From Planctellipticum sp942493135 (lineage in GTDB: Bacteria; Planctomycetota; Planctomycetia; Planctomycetales; Planctomycetaceae): 64,000 nt of DNA. The translations under genes were made by a program, and so were the position numbers. Location: the NCBI GenBank assembly GCA_942493135.1, contig OW818684.1, positions 6,386,001 through 6,450,000 of the forward strand, read 5' to 3'. A model generated the notes under the pieces. That model was not told the origin of the DNA, did no database searches, and saw only the letters and a list, made by a program, of their open reading frames with translations. Below are positions 18,002 through 24,770 of the stretch, piece after piece (the stretch's first letter is position 1; the number at the start of each line of letters is the position of its first letter).

Positions 18002-19294
18002 CTACCTCGGCCAGCCCGCCACGCGCCCGGCGACCTCGTGCAGCAGCGGATCGATGAGTTCTGATGGGGACTTCTTCCCGGGCGTCTCGCGCGAGTTGAA
18101 CAGCACAGTCCAGCAAACGCCGTCGGAGCGGCGGATCATGAGCGTGGACGTTCCCGGCAGCGAGCCGTTATGCCAAGCGTTGAACCACTCCGCCGAACCA
18201 CCCACCGGACGGACGAGCCAGCCCATCCCGTAGAAATACGACTTCGGCTCACCGTTCTTTTCGAGCCAGAGCTTTCCCGGCGGCCGGGCGAACATCTTAT
18301 CGATGACATTCACTGATCCGATCGGATTTCGCTCGTGGCCGGTGAAGGCCATGCTGAACTTGACGAGGTCTTCCGCGGTGGAAATCCAGCCACCGTGGGC
18401 ATCCATCGTTTCCAGGCACCACGCGCCATCAGGCTGCGGAACCGGTTCGCCGAGGTTCTTTCCCATGATGGCGGGGCGGTCCGGGCCCGAGTCGTAGTAG
18501 ACGACTTCGTCCGTCTGCCTGTCAGCGGACAGCGTTCGGCCGACGATCATCCGGTCGATCCCCAGCGGAGCCAGGACTTCCAGTCGGACGTAGTCCTCGT
18601 AAGATTGTCCCGATACTGCTTCGATCACCCGCCCGAGCACGCAGTACCCGAAATTCGAGTAGGCATAATGTGTTCCCGGGTCGTTGTCGAGCCGACGCTT
18701 CCACATATAACGCATCACATCGACCGGTTTCGCCGGAGCGTCGACGCTGAGTTCGGCGCAGATCTCCGGAGAACGGAACATCGGGTCGAACGACTTCTCG
18801 CGATCCCAGCCCGCCGCGTGATGCAGAAGCTGCTCGATTGTGATGGTCTTCAGTCGAGGGTCGGTCGGCTCGAGGACAAACGGAAACTTGTCGGCAAGAA
18901 CGTCGACCACGCGCCAGTCGAGCGCCAGGCGGTTCTGCGCCACGAGCCTCAGGACTGCTACGGCGGTCAATGGCTTGCTGATGCTGGCGATGCGGAATCG
19001 GGACTCGGGCTGCACCGGGAACTGGGTTTCCACATTGGCGTAGCCAAAGCCTCGCGAGTAGAACACCTTGCCATTCCGTCCGATGGCGAGCTGGGCGCCC
19101 GGCAGCCTCTGTTCGGTGACGAATTTCGTCATCAGCTCGTCGAAGCCACGCAGCGACAGAACCTCCCGCCCCGACGCCGGCACTTCTGCGGGTTTCGCAA
19201 ACGGGCTGACGAACTTCTTCCGCTCACCCTCCTGCGCCAGCGCGGCCGTGAGGCTCAGCCATAGTCCCAGCGTCGCAAGCAGTCCCCGTCTCAT
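18002..19294 (-). CDS. Serine hydrolase, beta-lactamase class C/penicillin-binding family
   Basis: 430 residues with a signal peptide (M-R-R-G-L-L-A-T-L-G-L-W-L-S-L-T-A-A-L-A). The nucleophile motif is S-I-S-K at 104-107 (R-I-A-S-I-S-K-P-L), the second motif is Y-S-N (Y-A-Y-S-N-F-G-Y), and the third is H-N-G-S-L-P-G near the C terminus. It is a periplasmic serine hydrolase; whether it is a peptidase, esterase or lactamase cannot be read from the sequence. Its ATG overlaps the stop of the SIS-domain gene as ATGA at 19291-19294, which implies translational coupling. That overlap also fixes the start, although the frame continues upstream. Confidence 0.9.
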   Translation of the reverse strand: MRRGLLATLGLWLSLTAALAQEGERKKFVSPFAKPAEVPASGREVLSLRGFDELMTKFVTEQRLPGAQLAIGRNGKVFYSRGFGYANVETQFPVQPESRFRIASISKPLTAVAVLRLVAQNRLALDWRVVDVLADKFPFVLEPTDPRLKTITIEQLLHHAAGWDREKSFDPMFRSPEICAELSVDAPAKPVDVMRYMWKRRLDNDPGTHYAYSNFGYCVLGRVIEAVSGQSYEDYVRLEVLAPLGIDRMIVGRTLSADRQTDEVVYYDSGPDRPAIMGKNLGEPVPQPDGAWCLETMDAHGGWISTAEDLVKFSMAFTGHERNPIGSVNVIDKMFARPPGKLWLEKNGEPKSYFYGMGWLVRPVGGSAEWFNAWHNGSLPGTSTLMIRRSDGVCWTVLFNSRETPGKKSPSELIDPLLHEVAGRVAGWPR

Positions 19295-19947
19295 GTTGCC
19301 TGTCCTGCATATCGGCCGACCTGATTGATCCGACCGTAGATGTCGTTGAGGATCCAGTGGAACACCGTCAGGTGGACGCACTCCACGATGCCCATATCGT
19401 CCAGCGGCACGTGCAGGTTCTTCTGCCCCAGCGATTGCAGCTTACCGCCCGAATAGCCGGTAATGCCCCAGGTCGTCAGCCCCTTGCGGTTCGCCCACTC
19501 GACGGCGTTCAGAATGTTCGGGCTGTTGCCGCTCCCGCTGATAGCGATCAGCAGGTCCCCTGGCGACGCCAGGTTCTTGAGCTGCTCGACGAATACCCGG
19601 TCAAAACCCTCGTCGTTGCCCCACGCGAGGATGTACGGCGTATTGTCGGTCAGACTGAGGACCTTCAGCCGCTTCCGGTCGTCGTTGAGAAAATCCTTGC
19701 GATCGAGCGTACTCTTGCCGAGGTCCTCGCAGAAGTGCGACGAATTCGAGCCGCTGCCGCCGTTCCCGCAGATGAATACGAACTTTCCGGCCTCGTAGGC
19801 AGCGTAGATATCGTCCGCCAGGCCGGTGACCTGCGTCAGATCGAGCGTTTCAAAAACTTCCGCACAACGACGGAGGTAATTCGCCGGGGTGAGATGCGCG
19901 CCAAGCATGGGGTCGTCCTGAAACCGCGTTCCATAAGGGCCGTTCAT
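19291..19947 (-). CDS. SIS-domain sugar isomerase (phosphoheptose isomerase-like)
   Basis: 218 residues from ATG 19947; 19989 and 19908 are alternatives. The SIS signature is F-I-C-G-N-G-G-S-G-S-N-S-S-H-F-C-E-D-L, followed by G-D-L-L-I-A-I-S-G-S-G-N-S-P-N and G-I-T-G-Y-S-G-G-K. It resembles GmhA, which makes D-glycero-D-manno-heptose 7-phosphate for LPS. The active-site details differ enough that another phosphosugar is possible. It is coupled by ATGA to a periplasmic serine hydrolase, an unusual pairing. Confidence 0.85.
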   Translation of the reverse strand: MNGPYGTRFQDDPMLGAHLTPANYLRRCAEVFETLDLTQVTGLADDIYAAYEAGKFVFICGNGGSGSNSSHFCEDLGKSTLDRKDFLNDDRKRLKVLSLTDNTPYILAWGNDEGFDRVFVEQLKNLASPGDLLIAISGSGNSPNILNAVEWANRKGLTTWGITGYSGGKLQSLGQKNLHVPLDDMGIVECVHLTVFHWILNDIYGRINQVGRYAGQAT

Positions 19948-20122
19948 AGCCGTCGGAGAGGAGTGTACTGGAATCGCCAGGAAAGCCAAAGAGGGGACTG
20001 CCCTGCCTCAGTCAGCCGGTCTGCTGGCATCCGGGAAGCCCTGTCGTCACACTCTGGCACAGGAAATGTCCCCGGAGTCGATGCGTTTAGCGTCTACGAC
20101 GGTCTGCCGTGAGGAGAAAAGC

Positions 20123-20875
20123 ATGCCGCTGGTTGAACACGTTGCCGGACACTATCACTTTCTGCCGGGGATCGCCCCGTATTCATGCGGCGTAGTCTCG
20201 TCGCCGGGTTACGAGATTGCCCACGTCACGCTGCATACTCCCGTCCCTTGGCGAGCCGGGCTGGATCGAGCCCGTCAATCCATCGAGGCCGCTGGGCGGC
20301 CCGTGGCGGCCTTGTGCGGGATCGAACTGCGGTCGCCGCGCCCTTTCACATTCGACGGCTTTGCCGTATTCAATGCGGAATACGCAGCGATTCTGGAGTC
20401 ATGGGGCGTCTTCGTCGACGGCGTAAATCCGGTCGCCCGGACGAATGTTGCGCCGGCGGTGCGACCGCCCGAAGTTCCCGTACTGTACGGATTCTCGTAC
20501 ACGCGACCGTGTGCAGCAGATCAGCCGGCGACGTTTGTCGTCGCCGGCGCCGGGGAACTCCCCGAAGGAAAACTGGCCTACGCAGATATCATCCAGTTGG
20601 GAGACACGTCGCCGTCCGCGATCGGGGCAAAAGCCGAGTTCGTCATGGGGCTGATGGAGGCCCGCCTGCGCGGCCTGGGTGCGGACTGGGACCGGGTGAC
20701 AGCAGTGGATATCTACACGATCCATCCCCTGCACGAAGTGCTGCCGGAGCAGGTGCTGGAGCGGATCGGGGCCGCCTCAATGCACGGCGTACGCTGGTTC
20801 TACACGCGTCCGCCGATCGAGGGGATCGAGTTTGAGATGGACCTGCGCGGCGTAACGAGCGAACTGCGACTGTAG
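20123..20875 (+). CDS. RidA-fold family protein (2-aminomuconate deaminase-like)
   Basis: 250 residues. ATG 20123 follows the strong site GAGGAGAAAA. The C-terminal half carries a YjgF-like helix-strand pattern: M-E-A-R-L-R-G-L-G-A-D-W-D-R-V-T-A-V-D-I-Y-T, then R-W-F-Y-T-R-P-P-I-E-G-I-E-F-E-M-D. The N-terminal half looks like a diverged copy of the same fold. Related proteins are often labelled 2-aminomuconate deaminase, but no pathway genes for that reaction are nearby, so the name should be read only as a fold indication. Confidence 0.7.
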   Translation: MPLVEHVAGHYHFLPGIAPYSCGVVSSPGYEIAHVTLHTPVPWRAGLDRARQSIEAAGRPVAALCGIELRSPRPFTFDGFAVFNAEYAAILESWGVFVDGVNPVARTNVAPAVRPPEVPVLYGFSYTRPCAADQPATFVVAGAGELPEGKLAYADIIQLGDTSPSAIGAKAEFVMGLMEARLRGLGADWDRVTAVDIYTIHPLHEVLPEQVLERIGAASMHGVRWFYTRPPIEGIEFEMDLRGVTSELRL

Positions 20876-20888
20876 GAGCGCGGAGGCA

Positions 20889-21113
20889 ATGCCAAAGGAG
20901 CAGATCGCAATGGGGCTCGGCGTGGTCGGCTTGAGCCTGCTGGGGCTCTACCATTCCAAGTGGCTGCTGAGCCGCACGCGCAAGGGCCAGTGGTTGTCGC
21001 GATCGCTCGGCCCGGAACGCGGACTCTGGACTCTCCGCGCGCTGCTCGGGATGGCGATTTTGTTCGGATTCGCCCTGGCGTCCGGGTGGATCAATCCCAT
21101 CGAATGGGAATAG
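20889..21113 (+). CDS. Small two-helix membrane protein
   Basis: 74 residues. Two predicted membrane helices at about 5-26 (I-A-M-G-L-G-V-V-G-L-S-L-L-G-L-Y) and 50-66 (A-L-L-G-M-A-I-L-F-G-F-A-L-A-S-G-W), joined by a basic loop. It begins 13 bases after the RidA-like gene, so it is probably co-transcribed. No family is recognised. Confidence 0.65.
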   Translation: MPKEQIAMGLGVVGLSLLGLYHSKWLLSRTRKGQWLSRSLGPERGLWTLRALLGMAILFGFALASGWINPIEWE

Positions 21114-21150
21114 GCCGCAAGAACGCGGTCGATTCCCTCAGAGAAATTCG

Positions 21151-21174
21151 AACGATCAACGATCAACGATCAAC
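21151..21174. repeat. 7-bp tandem repeat (AACGATC)x3
   Basis: AACGATC is repeated three times, followed by AAC. Read on the minus strand, it encodes the last residues and the stop codon of the HEAT-repeat gene (I-V-D-R-stop). Confidence 0.8.
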
Positions 21175-21965
21175 AACAAGCTCTCTTTTGCCGCTGCGGC
21201 GACAATCTCATCTTCGTCGTCCGCAGCCATTTCCAGAGCGGCCCGGAGTTCGAGCGTGACGATGCCGAGTCGGCCAAGCGTCTTGACGGCGTGTTCGCGG
21301 ACCAGCGGTTCTTCATCGTCAGCGAGTTCGACCAGCCGGTTGACGTGGCCGGCGACTTCCGGACCAAGTTCGATGCACGCCGCCGTCGTCTCTTCGCGAA
21401 CCTCTCCCTGCTCGCTCACCAGGAGCTTTTCCAGGCGGGGGACAATCGCGGCCCGACCGGCCGGCGTGCCGCGGAGCGTTTCGACGATGGCGGCCAGCAT
21501 CAGCGGCTGCGTGCCATCGTCGTCAAGAAGTTGAGTCAATGCGGTGATCGGACCGGTGGTCTCGCTGTTGCCCCAGCGCAGGAGTGTCCGGGCGGCTTCG
21601 AAACGGACGTCCGGATCGACGTCCGTGAGGACCTGCTGCAGCAGGGTGACGTCGGCGACCGCCGAGGCTTTGCCCAGCAGGCGACCCGCCAGGGCGCGGA
21701 CATCGGAATCCCCGTCGGCCAGGGCCGGGAGCATCAGCCCGGCGGCCTGAGAGGGCTCGGCCAGAAACGCGACCGCCTGCAGCGCCCGGTAGCGATGCTC
21801 GGGACTCGGAGCCCGGCGGAGCTGGAGAATCCACTCTTCGAGCGCAAGTCCCTCGAACGGATGAGCGGGGACGGGCATCTGACGGACAGGACGCTGGGCC
21901 ATCGGGGTCTCGGTGCGGAAGGTGACAAAAGCTCTCTCCCGAGCATCATACCCGACCGGCTCCAT
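21156..21965 (-). CDS. HEAT repeat protein
   Basis: About 269 residues from ATG 21965; ATG 21902 (M-A-Q-R-P) is an alternative and neither has a clear ribosome site. From about residue 45 it is built of paired helices with the HEAT pattern: D-S-D-V-R-A-L-A-G-R-L-L-G, D-P-D-V-R-F-E-A-A-R-T-L-L-R-W-G, Q-G-E-V-R-E-E-T-T-A-A-C-I-E-L-G, E-P-L-V-R-E-H-A-V-K-T-L-G-R-L-G, and E-D-E-I-V-A-A-A-A-K-E. It has no signal peptide, so it is probably cytoplasmic and protein-binding. The function is unknown. Its end lies in a short tandem repeat. Confidence 0.78.
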   Translation of the reverse strand: MEPVGYDARERAFVTFRTETPMAQRPVRQMPVPAHPFEGLALEEWILQLRRAPSPEHRYRALQAVAFLAEPSQAAGLMLPALADGDSDVRALAGRLLGKASAVADVTLLQQVLTDVDPDVRFEAARTLLRWGNSETTGPITALTQLLDDDGTQPLMLAAIVETLRGTPAGRAAIVPRLEKLLVSEQGEVREETTAACIELGPEVAGHVNRLVELADDEEPLVREHAVKTLGRLGIVTLELRAALEMAADDEDEIVAAAAKESLLLIVDR

Positions 21966-22094
21966 TTGTTTTAGAGTATCCCGCCGGGCAGTCGGCGTGC
22001 CCCGCTTCGTAGAGCACGCCCCCGCGTGCCGCTGTGACGACAAACTGCTCGAATCGGTGGCCCTCCTCCACCGAATGATAAGGACATCGCTGTC

Positions 22095-22916
22095 ATGCAA
22101 CTGGGACTGATCAACTCCGCCTGGGCGCAGGCCGGCCGCGAAACCGCCTGGGGCCTCCAGAAAACCAAGGAACTCGGCTTCGACTCCGTCGACATCTTCG
22201 CCGATCCGCTCGACCTCACCATCCAGGAGCGGCGGCTGCTGCGCACCGAGTGCGAGCGCCTCGACCTCCCCGTCGTCTCGCTCTGCTGCGTCGCTACGGG
22301 CCTCATCGACTTCAACCCCAGCGTCCAGCGGTTCCACCTTGAGCGAACCAGCCAGTTCCTCGAACTGGCCTACGAGCTCTCCGCGAAAAACGTGCTGCTC
22401 GTCCTCGGCGAATACATCTGGAATCAGGAAGTGATCCCCCCTGAAGACCAGTGGGGGACCGGCGTCGAACAGTGCCGCCGCCTGGGCGACTTCGCTGCGG
22501 AACTCGGCCTGCAGATCGCCCTGGAATTGGAACCCTTCCCGCTGTCCCTGGTCAACGACGTCAGCAGCATGGTCCGATTTCTGGACGACGTCGATCACCC
22601 GGCGGTGGCGGCGAACATCGACGTTTCGCACCTGCACCTGTCGAAGGTCGCGCCGGAGGAACTCCGCAAACTCAAGGGCCGGGCGATTCACGTCCATATC
22701 TCCGACTGCGACGGGCGGAAACACGGCGATCTGCCGCCGGGCCGGGGCGTGGTGAACTTCGAGCCGTATCTGCGGGAGATCAAGGACCTGGAGATCGACG
22801 GGGCGGTTTCGATCGAGCTGGAGTACGCACCCGAGCCGGACAAGATCGAAGAATGGGTGGCGGAGGCGTATGCAGCGACCGACCGGTTGCTGCGGGGGGC
22901 GGGGTTGCGGGGGTAG
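22095..22916 (+). CDS. Sugar phosphate isomerase/epimerase (TIM barrel)
   Basis: 273 residues. TIM-barrel pattern: M-Q-L-G-L-I-N-S-A-W, K-T-K-E-L-G-F-D-S-V-D-I-F, L-G-L-Q-I-A-L-E-L-E-P-F-P with a metal-ligand Glu, V-A-A-N-I-D-V-S-H-L-H-L, A-I-H-V-H-I-S-D-C-D-G, and S-I-E-L-E-Y. It is a paralogue of the gene at 13654 in fold only; the sequences are not close. It stands alone between divergent HEAT and plus-strand sat genes. Substrate unknown. Confidence 0.86.
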   Translation: MQLGLINSAWAQAGRETAWGLQKTKELGFDSVDIFADPLDLTIQERRLLRTECERLDLPVVSLCCVATGLIDFNPSVQRFHLERTSQFLELAYELSAKNVLLVLGEYIWNQEVIPPEDQWGTGVEQCRRLGDFAAELGLQIALELEPFPLSLVNDVSSMVRFLDDVDHPAVAANIDVSHLHLSKVAPEELRKLKGRAIHVHISDCDGRKHGDLPPGRGVVNFEPYLREIKDLEIDGAVSIELEYAPEPDKIEEWVAEAYAATDRLLRGAGLRG

Positions 22917-22953
22917 AACAACACGACCCTGCCGGTCATTCCATTCATAACCC

Positions 22954-22983
22954 TTGAATCAAACAACCCTTTACGTCTATTCT
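22954..22983 (+). promoter_or_regulatory. Candidate promoter for sat
   Basis: TTGAAT at 22954-22959, an 18-base spacer, then TATTCT at 22978-22983. It lies about 100 bases upstream of the sat start, in an AT-rich pocket. Confidence 0.4.
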
Positions 22984-23081
22984 CCGTGGGTTCCGCCCGG
23001 GTTGGAGGACGCAGGGATGCCCCTTCGTTTCCCCGGCGGCGGTCTCTTTCTGGCCTCTAACTGCAGGACTCGCAAGGAATT

Positions 23082-24344
23082 ATGGCTGATCTGATTGCCC
23101 CGCACGGCGGACTCACCGAACCCCTTTGCCGGACCGTCCCGGCTGCGGACATTGCGGCCTTCAAGGCGGAAGCCGCCTCGCTCACCAAGGTCCCCGTCTC
23201 GGCGGCCGATCTCTCCTCCGTCTACCGGTTCGGCGACGGTACCCTCAGCCCCCTCACCGGGCCGATGAACAGCGCGGTCTACAACCGCGTCCTCGACGAA
23301 TCCGTCATCGAGAACAACGGCAAGCTCTACGCCTGGACCATTCCCATCGCCTTCCCGGTCACCGCCGAGCTCGCCAAGACCCTTAAGGTCGGCGACAATG
23401 TGGCTCTGACCGGTCCGGACGGCGAAGTTGCCGCGACGCTCCTCCTGAACGACGTCTACGCCTGGCCCAAGCTGAAGTACCTGCAGTCGGTCTACCTCAC
23501 CGACCGCATCGATCACCCGGGCGCCAACATGGTGCTGCAGGGGGACGCCGCCAACTCCCACCTCATCGGCGGCGAAATCCAGGTCCTGCCCCAGCCGAAG
23601 AACGCCAAGTTCGGCAAGTACGTCCTCACCCCGCGCGAAGTCCGCAAGCTGCTGGCCGAGAAGGGCTACGACGCCGTCGTCGCCTTCCAGACCCGCAACC
23701 CGCTGCACCGCGCTCACGAATACGCCCTGGTCTACGGCCTGGAATCCCTGATCCGCGAAGGGAAGAACGCCGGAGCCGTGCTGAACCCGCTGATCGGCGA
23801 AACCAAGGGCGACGACGTCAACGCCGAAATCCGCATGCACACCTACGAGGCCCTGATCGAGCAGCGGCAGCTCGGTGACGGCGACAGCGATCAGGCCCTC
23901 TGGGGACCGCGCAACGAATCCGTCCCCGATCGCGTCATGCTCCTCGGCCTCGACATCAAGATGTTCTACGGCGGCCCGAAGGAAGCGGTGATGCACGGCA
24001 TCTACCGCCAGAATATGGGCTACACGCACATCGTCATCGGCCGCAAGCACGCCGACGCCCCCTACGCCAACGGCGAAGCGATCTGGGGCGACTTCGACGC
24101 CCAGGAAATCTTTGGCAAGCTCAAGGGGGACCTGAAGATCACCCCGGTGAAGGTCGGCTTCGCGGCGTTCTACGAATCGATCGGCCGCGTCGACCTGACC
24201 GAGCGTCATCCGGGCGAAAAGCCGGTGTCGATCTCCGGCAAGGACGTCCGCAACACCCTGCAGAAGGGCGAACTGGTCGATCCTCGCATCATGCGCCCGA
24301 GCACCAGCCAGATCCTCGGCGAGGCGATGAAGGTGCAGGCCTAG
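23082..24344 (+). CDS. sat: Sulfate adenylyltransferase (ATP sulfurylase)
   Basis: 420 residues. The nucleotide-binding motif is F-Q-T-R-N-P-L-H-R-A-H-E, and the second motif is I-G-R-K-H-A-D-A-P-Y rather than the assimilatory G-R-D-H-A-G. That K-H-A-D-A-P version followed by I-W-G-D-F-D-A-Q-E-I-F is characteristic of the single-chain Sat type also found in sulfur-oxidising and sulfate-reducing bacteria. It forms adenosine 5'-phosphosulfate from sulfate and ATP. No cys or apr genes are adjacent, so its direction and pathway cannot be settled from this window. A strong terminator follows. Confidence 0.95.
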   Translation: MADLIAPHGGLTEPLCRTVPAADIAAFKAEAASLTKVPVSAADLSSVYRFGDGTLSPLTGPMNSAVYNRVLDESVIENNGKLYAWTIPIAFPVTAELAKTLKVGDNVALTGPDGEVAATLLLNDVYAWPKLKYLQSVYLTDRIDHPGANMVLQGDAANSHLIGGEIQVLPQPKNAKFGKYVLTPREVRKLLAEKGYDAVVAFQTRNPLHRAHEYALVYGLESLIREGKNAGAVLNPLIGETKGDDVNAEIRMHTYEALIEQRQLGDGDSDQALWGPRNESVPDRVMLLGLDIKMFYGGPKEAVMHGIYRQNMGYTHIVIGRKHADAPYANGEAIWGDFDAQEIFGKLKGDLKITPVKVGFAAFYESIGRVDLTERHPGEKPVSISGKDVRNTLQKGELVDPRIMRPSTSQILGEAMKVQA

Positions 24345-24405
24345 TCCTCCGGGAGAGCACGGTCAGGACTGGCTGTGCCTCCAGAAACCGCAGCTGACAA
24401 TCCAG

Positions 24406-24437
24406 GGCCCCGGGGACTCGAGTCTCCGGGGCCTTTT
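24406..24437 (+). terminator. Rho-independent terminator after sat
   Basis: GGCCCCGGGGACT at 24406 pairs with the complementary arm that ends GGGGCC at 24433, followed by TTTT. It is almost fully palindromic and GC-rich. Confidence 0.85.
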
Positions 24438-24770
24438 GTATTCAGTGTGGAAGCCGACGCAGAGGCGTAGTGGTTGGATGCATTAATCGCTCGCTCCCGG
24501 TCGCACAATTTCGTGGAGCAGCGGGTGACTCCGTCGGGACGCGAAGCCCCTCCGTCTTCCACAAGGTACGTCGGAGACATCAGGCGGCGGTGCCTCGAGT
24601 TCTCGTCGCTGATCGACGGGAAAAGGGCCACTGCAGTCAGTCGCTGCCCGGGCGAGCATCCGCCAGCACTGAGACGAACAGGTGGCTTTGACGCACACGT
24701 TCCGGTAGTCTGTCGCCCTCGTCGTTTCTGATTGTTGTCGCTCAGTTCTGCGGTGTTCGGAGCCTTCCAC
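24438..24770. other. Intergenic region between sat terminator and the ABC operon
   Basis: About 330 bases with no credible gene. Short open frames are present on both strands without family resemblance. It should hold the promoter of the operon at 24771-31817, but no clear boxes were seen. Confidence 0.4.

Noticed and set aside
22977..24209. A 410-codon minus-strand frame opposite sat
   Set aside because: Low-complexity Val/Gly/Asp-rich shadow of the sat codons, with no recognisable protein features.
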